DNA from: Candidatus Thiothrix sulfatifontis
GTDB taxonomy: Bacteria > Pseudomonadota > Gammaproteobacteria > Thiotrichales > Thiotrichaceae
Reading direction: 5' to 3'
Assembly (NCBI GenBank): GCA_022828425.1
Contig: CP094685.1
Location: 1 to 64,000 of the forward strand
DNA length: 64,000 nt
Position 1 is the first letter of the stretch. Every line of letters begins with the position of its first letter. Positions 1-8,562 of this stretch are shown one piece after another. The translations under genes and the position numbers were made by a program. A model generated the notes under the pieces. That model saw only the letters and a program-made list of their open reading frames with translations. It was not told the DNA's origin and ran no database searches.

Positions 1-185
1 CTTAAAGCGTTTCGATTGTCGTGTCAAGCACTTTTTCAAAACTCTTTTTCGATTCCAAAAACACAATAATTACCTAAGTCATTGATTCTGCTTTTGTTTC
101 AGAGCGTTTCCGCCCTGAGTGAGATGCGCATTATACAGACCACTCTGAGGGCGTCAAGCCGTTTGTGACACTTTTCTGAAAGTTT

Positions 186-950
186 TTAATGGATATCAAG
201 CCAGTCAACTCCATCCGCTTGATTTGCAAGCTGAATCCAGCCTTGCTCACATCCCGCTCCGGCACACAGTGCTTGGTAGGCGTAATCCGGTAAATTGTTA
301 TTCTCGCTTAAATGCATTCCAACAAGGTGTTGCAACTGGCTAAGATCCAGTTGCTCCAGCAAATGCGTAGACTGTTTGTTATCCAAATGACCGTAACGCC
401 CAGCAACCCGTGCTTTGAGCGATGGTGGGTAAGCACCGTTCGCCAACATCACAGCGTCGTAATTGCATTCCAGCATAAGTGCATCCAAGCGCTGAAGCAT
501 TTGCAAGATTAGCGGGGTGTGGCTGCCAACATCGGTCAAAATGCCTAGTTTGTGGTTGCCATTGCTGAACACAAATTGACACGGCTCGCGAGCGTCGTGT
601 GGAACAGGGAAAGGTGTGACCTGTAAATCTTGAATTTCCAGCGGATGGTGGACATTAATGTAATGCGTTTGAGCAAAATGAATGTCACGCATCGCGTGAT
701 AAGTGCCCACAGTAAGCCACACAGGAATGTTGTAACGGCGTGACAGCCGTCCCACACCCGCAGCGTGATCACCGTGTTCATGGGTAATGAGGATGGCAGT
801 CAGCGATTGCGGCGGGCAACCGAGACGGTGTAAACGCCGCTCGGTTTCGCCCAACGTAAAACCGCAGTCCAGCAAAATGCGGGTTTTGCCGGACTCAATG
901 AGTGTACCGTTGCCTTTGCTACCGCTGCCGAGGGAGGCAAATCGCAGCAT
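186..950 (-). CDS. MBL-fold metallo-hydrolase (YycJ/WalJ-like)
   Basis: A 254-residue metallo-beta-lactamase-fold protein. The metal-binding motif THEHGDHAAG lies near residue 56, and the N-terminus MLRFASLGSGSKGN is typical of the YycJ/WalJ branch, whose members are cytoplasmic phosphodiesterase- or exonuclease-like hydrolases. Later metal-ligand positions are visible in VPHDAREP (about residue 117) and LTDVGSH (about residue 137). It is the last gene of a minus-strand run dapA-bamC-this gene, and its ATG abuts the bamC stop codon at 950, so cotranscription is likely. The exact substrate cannot be read from the sequence. The family call is firm; the specific function is not. Confidence 0.88.
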   Translation of the reverse strand: MLRFASLGSGSKGNGTLIESGKTRILLDCGFTLGETERRLHRLGCPPQSLTAILITHEHGDHAAGVGRLSRRYNIPVWLTVGTYHAMRDIHFAQTHYINVHHPLEIQDLQVTPFPVPHDAREPCQFVFSNGNHKLGILTDVGSHTPLILQMLQRLDALMLECNYDAVMLANGAYPPSLKARVAGRYGHLDNKQSTHLLEQLDLSQLQHLVGMHLSENNNLPDYAYQALCAGAGCEQGWIQLANQADGVDWLDIH

Positions 951-2065
951 TAGCGCTCGAATTCAGACTTGAGACGTTCCAGCAATGCAGTGGCGACTGC
1001 CGGTTTCAGGGGGCTGCCGTCGGCATCACCGACCGCAATGAGGCTACTGTTGCCTGCATCGGAAATTTGCACCTGATATTTGCTACCCACTTTCAACGTA
1101 TTTTTGTCTGACTTCAACAAACGGCTGAAGAAGCCCTGCTTGCCGTCTTTGCTGTCACCGTCGTAAGTAACAAGGTAAATACCATTGGCGCGTTGCTGAT
1201 CCTCGATGCTCATGCCAATCCGCCCCAGCATAACCCCTGTACGAATCCAAACATCGTTGGCCGCGCCCCCTACAACGAGAGCGGGTTGCCCGCCTTCCAA
1301 TTGTGTTAGCGCCACTGGCACCGCCGTTAAGGTCGATTCAGCCACGGGTTGGGCGTTAGCCGTCGCATCACCGCCTTGCAAGAAAATCATCAAGCGGTTC
1401 AGCATTTCTGCTTCCAATTCAGGTCTTGCTGGCGCGTATTGCCATTTTACGCCGGTGCCACTGACGGATTCTTCCGCACGCTCGTGGCTAAGATAGATAT
1501 TGGTCGCTTGCGCCGCAGGACGTTCCAAACGCACTTTGAAACGGTCACGACTGCCCGCGTCGTACATGCCTTCAAACGCTTTACCGATGGTTTTACGAAT
1601 AAAATCCAGTGGAATTTCAGCTTTATTCTCTGCCCAGTCCGTTTCCATAATGCCCACACGCGGCTCATCACGCTTGACCGCGACGCCCATCGCCCGCCAG
1701 AACTCATGCAATTTTGGCCACACCGCTTCCGCTGGAGCATTCACTTGCAACCAACGCACATTGCCTTCACGCATCAGTTGGATAGCAGAATTGGTTGGCA
1801 ATACAACCGCAGTGCCATTTTGTGCCTCACCACGCGCCAATGCTGCCGCACTCACTGAACCACCGGGAATGGTGGCATACGTTGGGTCATAGTCGGGAGC
1901 ATTGAGATCGGGAGGCACTTCCAACGCATTAACGCTTTTGTTGTTTTTATAATCCACTCGATCACCGACTGAATCAATGTTCATACCGGAACAAGCAGAC
2001 AGCATCAGCGCCGAACCGATAACCACTGCTAAACGTGACAGGGGAAGTATATTCATGGGACTCAT
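950..2065 (-). CDS. bamC: Outer membrane protein assembly factor BamC (lipoprotein)
   Basis: A 371-residue lipoprotein of the BAM complex, which inserts beta-barrel proteins into the outer membrane. The N-terminal signal ends in the lipobox LSAC with the acylated cysteine near residue 25. It is followed by an extended segment with VPPDLNAP, like the BamC stretch that binds BamD, and then by two helix-grip domains (roughly residues 95-225 and 250-370). The start at 2065 has a GGA-containing ribosome-binding site at good spacing. It lies 20 bases downstream of dapA, the same dapA-bamC order as in Escherichia coli, which supports the assignment. Confidence 0.9.
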   Translation of the reverse strand: MSPMNILPLSRLAVVIGSALMLSACSGMNIDSVGDRVDYKNNKSVNALEVPPDLNAPDYDPTYATIPGGSVSAAALARGEAQNGTAVVLPTNSAIQLMREGNVRWLQVNAPAEAVWPKLHEFWRAMGVAVKRDEPRVGIMETDWAENKAEIPLDFIRKTIGKAFEGMYDAGSRDRFKVRLERPAAQATNIYLSHERAEESVSGTGVKWQYAPARPELEAEMLNRLMIFLQGGDATANAQPVAESTLTAVPVALTQLEGGQPALVVGGAANDVWIRTGVMLGRIGMSIEDQQRANGIYLVTYDGDSKDGKQGFFSRLLKSDKNTLKVGSKYQVQISDAGNSSLIAVGDADGSPLKPAVATALLERLKSEFER

Positions 2066-2085
2066 TGTCTATTCCGTTTAGAAAA

Positions 2086-2967
2086 CTAACACTCAATACC
2101 GGCTTGACGCATGGCTGCCAGCACTTGGGGCTTAATAGCCTCAGAACACGGGACAAGCGGTAAACGTATGCCGCGCTCATCCCCAAAACCCATTTTCGCC
2201 AATGCCCATTTTACCGGCATTGGATTGGGTTCAAGGAACAAATCGGTATGCAATGCTGCAAGTGTAGCATTGATACGGCTCGCCGTTTCCCGATCACCGG
2301 CTAAAGCGGCAGCGCACATCTCATGCATTGCTTTAGGCGCAACGTTGGCTGTGACAGAAATATCACCCTTGCCGCCCATCAGAATCAATTCCATGGCGGT
2401 CGCGTCATCGCCACTGTACAAGTCGATGCGGTCGCCGCAACGTTGTAAAATGTCAGCGGCGCGTTCCAGGTTGCCGGTCGCTTCTTTAATGCCGACGATA
2501 TTAGGAATCACCGCCAAACGCTCAACCGTTTCAGGCAACAAGTCACACACTGTCCGCCCTGGTACATTGTAAAGAATTTGGGGAATCGCTACCCGTTCTG
2601 CGATCAGCCTATAATGCTGATACAAACCTTCTTGCGTCGGCTTGTTGTAGTAAGGCGTCACCAATAAGCACGCATCTGCACCGTCTTGCATGGCGATTTC
2701 GGTCATTTCAATCGCTTCGGCGGTGCTATTCGAGCCAGTGCCTGCGATGACCGGAATTTTACCCGCCACCAAATCAATCACACGTTTCATGACATGCCGG
2801 TGTTCCTTATAATTCAGGGTTGCCGACTCGCCGGTTGTGCCGACTGCCACAATAGCGTCGGTGCCGTTTTCCAGATGGAAGGCTACCAGAGCTTCCAACG
2901 CCGCCTCATCAACGTCCCCATTAGCTGTCATTGGGGTAATGAGTGCCACCATACTGCCGCGAAACAT
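2086..2967 (-). CDS. dapA: 4-hydroxy-tetrahydrodipicolinate synthase
   Basis: DapA condenses pyruvate with aspartate semialdehyde, the first committed step to diaminopimelate and lysine. The protein has about 293 residues. Visible motifs are GTTGESATL, the YNVPGRT segment carrying the catalytic tyrosine, and GIKEATGN with the Schiff-base lysine. I chose the start MFRGSMVAL because a GGAG ribosome-binding site sits just upstream; an upstream in-frame start at 3024 would add 19 residues unlike the family. It is the first gene of the dapA-bamC-MBL run and is divergent from the peroxiredoxin gene. Confidence 0.96.
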   Translation of the reverse strand: MFRGSMVALITPMTANGDVDEAALEALVAFHLENGTDAIVAVGTTGESATLNYKEHRHVMKRVIDLVAGKIPVIAGTGSNSTAEAIEMTEIAMQDGADACLLVTPYYNKPTQEGLYQHYRLIAERVAIPQILYNVPGRTVCDLLPETVERLAVIPNIVGIKEATGNLERAADILQRCGDRIDLYSGDDATAMELILMGGKGDISVTANVAPKAMHEMCAAALAGDRETASRINATLAALHTDLFLEPNPMPVKWALAKMGFGDERGIRLPLVPCSEAIKPQVLAAMRQAGIEC

Positions 2968-3047
2968 GCGAATCTCCAAAAAATAGTTTGACAGCATACT
3001 ACTGAGGCAGGTAATGAAACACAAGTGTTACACGAAAGGAGAACCTG

Positions 3048-3521
3048 ATGACGACTTTAAACCTCGGTACGCCAGTACCTGACTTCACTCTAGCCGCCAC
3101 CTCTGACACGACCTTCCGCCTATCCGATTTTCAGGAAAAAGCCAACGTTGTCCTCTATTTTTACCCTAAGGACAGCACGCCCGGCTGCACCACCGAAGGG
3201 CAGGATTTCCGCGATGCCTACGCAGAATTCCAAGCCGCCGATACCGTGGTGTTTGGTATTTCGCGGGATAGCCTAAAGTCGCACGAAAATTTCAAAGCGA
3301 AACAAGCGTTCCCCTTTGAACTGCTGGCGGACGTGGATGAAATCGCCTGCAAACTGTTCGATGTCATCAAATTGAAAAATATGTATGGCAAACAGGTACT
3401 CGGCATTGAACGCAGCACGTTTCTGATAGACAAACGGGGGGTGTTGCGGCACGAATGGCGCAAAGTGTCGGTAAAAGCACACGTTGCGGCAGTATTGACA
3501 GCGGTGCAAGCGCTGGTTTGA
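3048..3521 (+). CDS. bcp: Thioredoxin-dependent peroxiredoxin, BCP/PrxQ type
   Basis: A 157-residue peroxiredoxin that reduces peroxides. The peroxidatic cysteine is in DSTPGCTTE, about residue 46. In many BCP proteins a resolving cysteine follows five residues later; here that place is glutamine (GCTTEGQDFRD), so this is probably a one-Cys type or one that uses a different resolving cysteine, for example the one in IACKLFD. An AAAGGAG ribosome-binding site precedes the ATG. It lies immediately upstream of phoH and may be cotranscribed with it. Confidence 0.93.
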   Translation: MTTLNLGTPVPDFTLAATSDTTFRLSDFQEKANVVLYFYPKDSTPGCTTEGQDFRDAYAEFQAADTVVFGISRDSLKSHENFKAKQAFPFELLADVDEIACKLFDVIKLKNMYGKQVLGIERSTFLIDKRGVLRHEWRKVSVKAHVAAVLTAVQALV

Positions 3522-3554
3522 ACACACGCTTATCATATGACATTTAGGAGAATC

Positions 3555-4976
3555 ATGAGTCCAGCACACGCCCCCCATACCCACGCAAATCGTTTATTTG
3601 TTCTCGATACTAACGTGCTGATGCACGACCCCACCGCCCTGTTCCGCTTCCAAGAACACGATATTTTCCTGCCCATGGTGGTGCTGGAAGAGCTGGATCA
3701 CAGCAAAAAAGGTGTGTCGGAAGTGGCGCGTAATGTGCGTCAAGTCAGCCGCTTCATGGATGATCTGATTTCCGCCGCCGGTGCCGATGCCATTCATTCC
3801 GGCGTGCCGCTGTCCAGCAACCCGATGTTTGGCAATGGCAAAGCGCCCAGTGGCAAATTGCTGTTTCAAACCGAGGCGCTGGATTATCCCGCACCAACGG
3901 GTTTGCCGGGGGATTCACCGGACAATACCATTCTCACCGTTGCCTTGAGCTTGCGGGATAAATACCCCGAACGTGACGTGATTTTGGTCTCGAAAGACAT
4001 CAACCTGCGCATTAAAGCCACGATTGTGGGCTTGAAAGCGGAAGATTATTTCAACGACCAAGTGTTGGATGATGCCGATTTGTTGCCCACGGGTTTCCAC
4101 GAATTGCCCACCGATTTCTGGGAAGCCCACAATAAAGAAATGGAATCTTGGAAAGAGCGGGGGCACACGTTTTACAAATTGTTTGGCCCGCTGACCCAAG
4201 AATGGCTACCGGGGCATTTCTTAGCTTTACCGGGCGACCAACCGTTTCAAGCGATTGTGCGTAAAAAAACGTTTGATCATGTCATTATTGAAACTATCCG
4301 CGATTTCACCGAGCCACGCCACGCCGTTTGGGGGATTACCGCCCGCAACCGCGAGCAAAATTTCGCCTTGAATTTGTTAATGGATCCCGATATTGATTTC
4401 GTCACCATGTTAGGCGCGGCAGGTACGGGCAAAACCTTGCTGACACTCGCCGCTGGTTTAGCGCAATTGTTGGATGAGCAATTGTACAAAGAAATCATTA
4501 TGACCCGCGTCACCGTACCCGTCGGTGAAGACATCGGCTTTTTGCCGGGCACGGAGGAAGAAAAAATGGCACCGTGGATGGGCGCATTAATGGATAATCT
4601 TGAAGTGCTGACCCAACCGACCAACGGCGGCAAGTGGGGACGTAGCGCTACCGATGAATTTCTGATGAGCAAAATCAAGATCAAATCGCTGAATTTTATG
4701 CGTGGTCGAACCTTCCTGAATCGGTATATCATCATTGATGAAGCGCAAAATCTCACCCCCAAACAGATGAAAACCCTGATTACTCGCGCCGGGCCGGGCA
4801 CGAAAGTGGTGTGTTTGGGCAATATTGCGCAGATTGACACGCCTTATCTGACCGAAACCTCATCAGGCTTAACGTATGTGGTGGATCGATTCAAAGGCTG
4901 GGAACACGGCGGACACGTCACGCTGCAACGCGGGGAACGTTCGCGCTTGGCAGATTACGCGTCTGAACATTTATAA
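3555..4976 (+). CDS. PhoH family protein with N-terminal PIN domain
   Basis: A protein of about 473 residues combining a PIN ribonuclease-like domain (start FVLDTNVLMHDP, about residues 13-150) with a C-terminal PhoH-type ATPase/helicase domain. The ATPase part has Walker A GAAGTGKTLL and Walker B IIIDEAQNLT. PIN-PhoH proteins (YlaK/PhoH2 family) are RNA helicase-ribonucleases. I chose the ATG at 3555 because the AGGAGA site lies just before it; an upstream in-frame ATG at 3537 would place that site inside the coding sequence. The gene follows bcp closely and precedes dedA by 27 bases. Confidence 0.93.
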   Translation: MSPAHAPHTHANRLFVLDTNVLMHDPTALFRFQEHDIFLPMVVLEELDHSKKGVSEVARNVRQVSRFMDDLISAAGADAIHSGVPLSSNPMFGNGKAPSGKLLFQTEALDYPAPTGLPGDSPDNTILTVALSLRDKYPERDVILVSKDINLRIKATIVGLKAEDYFNDQVLDDADLLPTGFHELPTDFWEAHNKEMESWKERGHTFYKLFGPLTQEWLPGHFLALPGDQPFQAIVRKKTFDHVIIETIRDFTEPRHAVWGITARNREQNFALNLLMDPDIDFVTMLGAAGTGKTLLTLAAGLAQLLDEQLYKEIIMTRVTVPVGEDIGFLPGTEEEKMAPWMGALMDNLEVLTQPTNGGKWGRSATDEFLMSKIKIKSLNFMRGRTFLNRYIIIDEAQNLTPKQMKTLITRAGPGTKVVCLGNIAQIDTPYLTETSSGLTYVVDRFKGWEHGGHVTLQRGERSRLADYASEHL

Positions 4977-5003
4977 AATACTGAAACAACGAAAGGGTTT
5001 GCT

Positions 5004-5606
5004 ATGTTGCATGATTTCGTCAACTGGGTGTTAGCCACGGTTGAAGCTTGGGGTTATTGGGGCATTTTCATTGCGATGGCGATGGAATCAACGGTATTGC
5101 CGGTGCCCAGTGAATTGGTGGTCATTCCCGCAGGAATGTTGGCTTATCAAGGCAAAATGAGCCTGTTCGGGGTCATTATGGCTTCAACGCTCGGTAGTTT
5201 GCTGGGCGCAACCCTTAACTATGTGTTTGCGATGTGGGTGGGACGACCGTTTCTGGAAAAATACGGCAAGTATTTCTTTGTGCGCCCCTCGCTGTTGCAC
5301 AAGACCGATGTGTTCTTCACCCAACACGGAGCCATTTCAACCTTTACCGGGCGTTTGATTCCGGGGATTCGTCACTTGATTTCGCTACCCGCCGGGTTAG
5401 TGGGGATGAATTTTGCCTCATTTGCCTTTTACACCACCGTCGGTGCGGGCTTGTGGTCGATTGTGCTGGCACTGTTCGGTTACTTCATCGGTGGCAGTCA
5501 GGAAGTGATTGCCGAAAATAAAGGGCTGATTGTATTAGGAACGTTAGGTTTTGTGGCTTTAATCATTGGCGGTTATTACGTCTGGCAGAAACGCCGCACC
5601 GCCTAA
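5004..5606 (+). CDS. DedA family inner-membrane protein
   Basis: A 200-residue polytopic membrane protein of the DedA/SNARE-associated family, implicated in membrane lipid scrambling and proton-motive-force homeostasis. Visible family features are the ESTVLPVPSELV segment near residue 29, the conserved FTGRLIPGIRHLISLPAG loop near residue 110, and several hydrophobic helices including a C-terminal one ending in WQKRR. An AAAGGG-type ribosome-binding site precedes the ATG. Its stop codon is followed within eight bases by a vestigial copy of the pirin gene start. Confidence 0.92.
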   Translation: MLHDFVNWVLATVEAWGYWGIFIAMAMESTVLPVPSELVVIPAGMLAYQGKMSLFGVIMASTLGSLLGATLNYVFAMWVGRPFLEKYGKYFFVRPSLLHKTDVFFTQHGAISTFTGRLIPGIRHLISLPAGLVGMNFASFAFYTTVGAGLWSIVLALFGYFIGGSQEVIAENKGLIVLGTLGFVALIIGGYYVWQKRRTA

Positions 5607-5613
5607 GCAGTAT

Positions 5614-5652
5614 AAGGAGCGGTTTATGGAACTTATTCGTGCAGACTCACGC
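5614..5652 (+). repeat. Vestigial pirin 5' end (direct repeat of 6591-6629)
   Basis: These 39 bases match the ribosome-binding site and first nine or so codons of the intact pirin gene (6591-6629) with three mismatches, then similarity stops. The copy encodes MELIRADSR and runs straight into the end of the LysR pseudogene. The two copies form direct repeats bracketing the LysR gene. I infer that pirin once followed dedA directly, or was tandemly duplicated, and that rearrangement left only this stub. Confidence 0.85.
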
Positions 5653-6499
5653 GTCGTTTTCAGGCAAAAACTGCCGACTGGGATAAACCGCGTAGACCGA
5701 GACGGTTTGCGCGGAATACTCCGGTAAAATCCGCACTAACTCGCCTTTTTCCAACGCCGCGATCAATTCAAAGTCAGGCAGCAGCGCAACACCCATGCCT
5801 GCAATCGCGGCTTGTTTCAGCACTTCACCGTTATTGGCGCATAATTGCCCGCGTATTTGCACATTGCTGGCGTGTCCGGCTTGATCATAAAGCGTCCAGC
5901 CTTCGCGGTGACTGACGTTGGTGTAATGCAGGCATTGGTGTTGGGCTAATTCGGCGGGCGTTTGCGGTGTGCCGTGGGTTTGCAAATAGGCTGGCGCGGC
6001 AACGGGCAGTAAATAAGCATTTTCCAGCTTGCGAGCCACCAGACGCGAATCGTCCAACACGCCGATACGGATGACCACATCGTAATCACCACTCGCCGCG
6101 TCGGTGTAAGCATCGTCCAAATGTGCGGTGCAGGTGAATATCGGGGTGTTGCTGCAAAAAGCGAATCAGCAGCTTCGTAAGGCGCACTTTGCCGTAAGTC
6201 ATCGGCATATTGATGCGTAATTCGCCACTGAGTTTGCCCTGCATCGCCAGCAAGTGCTGATCAACGCGGTTCACTTCTTCCTGAATTTCGCGGCAATGTT
6301 GGTAGTAATAATGCCCTGCTTCGGTCAAGGACAGTTGGCGCGTATTGCGGGTCAACAAGCGCACACCCAACTCAGTTTCCAACATTTTCAAACGCTTGCT
6401 GACGGCAGCAACCGTGAGTTCTAATTGATCGGCAGCAGCAGTGATGCTTCCCTTATCGACGACAGCAACAAAATTAGCCATGTAATCCAAGCGACTCAT
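5647..6499 (-). pseudogene. LysR-family transcriptional regulator, frameshifted and 3'-truncated
   Basis: The first part (6499 down to about 6120) has a winged-helix DNA-binding domain, SITAAADQLELTVAAVSKRL, and the start of the effector domain. The reading frame then shifts near 6115-6130. The continuation, LDDAYTDAASGDYDVVIRIG, is in another frame and carries the rest of the substrate-binding domain to 5647. Family members normally run about 25-30 residues further; this one stops at the junction with the pirin stub. It is divergent from pirin, the usual arrangement for a LysR regulator and its target. With one indel and a lost C-terminus it is probably inactive. Confidence 0.85.
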
Positions 6500-6602
6500 T
6501 GTTAACTTCCTGTTGAGAGTTAATGTAGTTTTTGTGTCTTTATCAAAAACCCATTAAATCTTATTCTTTTACTCAGGTAAAGACAGTTTCAAGGAGCAGG
6601 TT

Positions 6603-7298
6603 ATGGAACTTATTCGTGCAGATTCACGCGGGGCATTCACCAACGACTGGTTGGATAGCCGCCACAGCTTTTCGTTTGGCGATTATTATGATGCCGAGCG
6701 CATGTCTTTTTCATCCCTGCGGGTGATCAATGAGGACTGGGTAGCGGCGAAAGGCGGCTTCCCGATGCACGGGCATCGTGATATGGAAATCGTCACTTAT
6801 GTGATGGAAGGCGCGTTATCGCACAAGGATAGCCTCGGCAATGGCAGCACAATTCGCCCCGGCGATGTGCAGCGCATGAGTGCAGGGCGTGGAATTTTGC
6901 ATTCGGAATTCAATCATTCGGAAACCGAAGCGGTGCATTTGCTGCAAATCTGGTTGTTACCCACGTTTACGGGGATTCAACCGGGGTATGCACAGGAACA
7001 TTTTCCGCTGGAACAACGGCGCGGCAAACTGCAATTGCTGGTGTCGGCAGATGGGCATGACGGGTCGTTGCAGATGAATACCGATGCGAATTTATACGCC
7101 AGCATTTTGGCGGCGGGCGAACAGGTAACGTATCTGCGCCCGGAAAATCGCGCGGTTTATGTGCATGTCGCACGCGGCAGTTTGCTCGTAAATGGGATGG
7201 CGTTACAGGCAGGCGATGCACTGCAAATTCGCGAGGAAACGGAATTGCTGTTTGGTACGGCGGATTCGGCAGAATTTTTGGTGTTTGATTTGCCGTAG
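6603..7298 (+). CDS. Pirin family protein (YhhW-like, bicupin)
   Basis: A 231-residue pirin with two cupin domains. The N-terminal cupin contains the metal-binding pattern MHGHRDMEIVTYV (about residues 56-68) and later HSEFN. Bacterial YhhW-type pirins can have quercetin 2,3-dioxygenase activity; the physiological substrate here is unknown. An AAGGAG ribosome-binding site lies upstream. The divergent LysR pseudogene may once have controlled it. The cytochrome b561 gene follows after 10 bases, suggesting an operon with it and yceI. Confidence 0.92.
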   Translation: MELIRADSRGAFTNDWLDSRHSFSFGDYYDAERMSFSSLRVINEDWVAAKGGFPMHGHRDMEIVTYVMEGALSHKDSLGNGSTIRPGDVQRMSAGRGILHSEFNHSETEAVHLLQIWLLPTFTGIQPGYAQEHFPLEQRRGKLQLLVSADGHDGSLQMNTDANLYASILAAGEQVTYLRPENRAVYVHVARGSLLVNGMALQAGDALQIREETELLFGTADSAEFLVFDLP

Positions 7299-7308
7299 AA
7301 GGTGATTT

Positions 7309-7857
7309 ATGCAGATTGGAAATTCAGCAAAAACGTATGGTGTGGTGTCGATTGCGCTGCACTGGTTAATGGCAGTGGCACTGATCGGCATGTATTTCGT
7401 CGGCGATTACATGGTGGAACTGGAGTATTACGACCGTTTGTACCACACGCTGCCGGGATTGCATAAGGAGGTTGGTGTGCTGTTGGGCGCGTTATTGCTG
7501 GTGCGTGTGACGTGGGCGATTGCACAGCCACGCCCGCAGATAGTGGGCAATGCACCCGCGTTTACCCACACGCTTGGCAAATTGGGACACATTGCGTTGT
7601 ACGGTTTGCTGATCGTGATGCTAATCAGCGGCTATTTGATTTCGACAGCAAAAGGGCATGGCATTAACGTGTTTGATTGGTTTGAAGTGCCTGCCCTGTT
7701 GCCGCAAAGCAAGGAACGCGGCGAATTCGCGGGTGAGATTCACGAAATTGCCGGAACTCTGTTTATTTTACTGGTCGGCGTACACGCGCTGGCTGCTTTC
7801 ATTCACCATTTTTATTGGAAAGACAACACCTTGACCCGTATGTTGGGCAAGGGTTAA
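7309..7857 (+). CDS. Cytochrome b561 family membrane protein
   Basis: A 182-residue, four-helix di-heme b-type cytochrome of the inner membrane. The N-terminal VSIALHWLMAVALIG contains the first heme histidine, and further candidate ligands are in TLPGLHKEVG, LGHIALYGLL and LLVGVHALAAFIHH. Bacterial b561 proteins move electrons between the quinone pool and acceptors such as superoxide. It lies between pirin and a YceI protein; b561-yceI pairs are common and link it to isoprenoid or quinone chemistry. Confidence 0.93.
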   Translation: MQIGNSAKTYGVVSIALHWLMAVALIGMYFVGDYMVELEYYDRLYHTLPGLHKEVGVLLGALLLVRVTWAIAQPRPQIVGNAPAFTHTLGKLGHIALYGLLIVMLISGYLISTAKGHGINVFDWFEVPALLPQSKERGEFAGEIHEIAGTLFILLVGVHALAAFIHHFYWKDNTLTRMLGKG

Positions 7858-7878
7858 TGACACACAAAGGAGATTCAC

Positions 7879-8439
7879 ATGAAAAAAGTACTCGCCACCT
7901 CACTGTTAGCACTGGGTTTGTTCGCAGGCTCGGTAGCACACGCGGATGATTACACCATCGACACCGAAGGGATGCACGCTTTCATCCAGTTCCGCATCCA
8001 ACACTTAGGTTATAGCTGGCTGTACGGGCGTTTTGACAAATTCAGCGGCAATTTCAGCTACGATGAAAAAACACCAGACGCGGCTAAAGTGGAAGTGACT
8101 ATCGACACCACCAGCGTCAACAGCAACCATGCGGAACGCGACAAGCACTTGAGCGGTGAAGATTTTCTGGACGTTGCCAAATTCCCGGAAGCCAAATTCG
8201 TCAGCACTAAGTACAGCGGTGGCAAGCTGGAAGGCAACTTAACCCTGCATGGTGTTACCAAACCGATCACGATCGACGTGAAAGAAATCGGCGCGGGTGC
8301 TGACCCGTGGGGCGGTTTCCGCCGTGGGTTTGAGGGCAGCACCCAATTTGCGCTGGCGGATTTCGGCATTGAAAAAGATTTGGGACCCGCGTCTAAAGAA
8401 GTCGAGATGATTTTGTCGATTGAAGGCGTGAAGAAATAA
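7879..8439 (+). CDS. YceI family periplasmic lipid-binding protein
   Basis: A 186-residue secreted protein. A signal peptide (MKKVLATSLLALGLFAGS, cleavage after AHA) is followed by a YceI lipocalin-like barrel, which in family members binds polyisoprenoids. Family signatures such as FRIQHLGYSWLYGRFDKF, NSNHAERDKHL and LTLHGVTKPI are clear. It has a strong AAAGGAG ribosome-binding site and is the last gene of the pirin-b561-yceI run. The palindromic repeat pair downstream may act as its transcription end. Confidence 0.95.
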   Translation: MKKVLATSLLALGLFAGSVAHADDYTIDTEGMHAFIQFRIQHLGYSWLYGRFDKFSGNFSYDEKTPDAAKVEVTIDTTSVNSNHAERDKHLSGEDFLDVAKFPEAKFVSTKYSGGKLEGNLTLHGVTKPITIDVKEIGAGADPWGGFRRGFEGSTQFALADFGIEKDLGPASKEVEMILSIEGVKK

Positions 8440-8477
8440 CGCCGATTGAAACATGTAGGGGCGACCAGAAACATGAA

Positions 8478-8542
8478 GAGGGCGACCAGCCGGTCGCCCC
8501 TACGCAGAGGGTGCATGTAGGGGCGACCGGCTGGTCGCCCTC
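8478..8542. repeat. REP-like inverted repeat pair
   Basis: Two 26-base arms (8478-8503 and 8517-8542) are exact reverse complements separated by 13 bases. Each arm is itself nearly palindromic around GGCGACCAGCCGGTCGCC. A further partial unit starts near 8457. The pair lies between convergent yceI and the patatin pseudogene, a typical location for REP/REPIN elements and a possible bidirectional terminator. Confidence 0.85.
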
Positions 8543-8562
8543 TTTAACTAACGACGGGGTCT

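Noticed and set aside
1..185. Possible RNA gene or promoter in the leading 185 bases
   Set aside because: No tRNA fold, ribosomal sequence or clear promoter pair could be supported; the neighbouring gene lies outside the window.
8457..8542. CRISPR-like repeats
   Set aside because: The units are inverted palindromes with unequal spacing and only two full copies, so they fit REP elements and not a CRISPR array.
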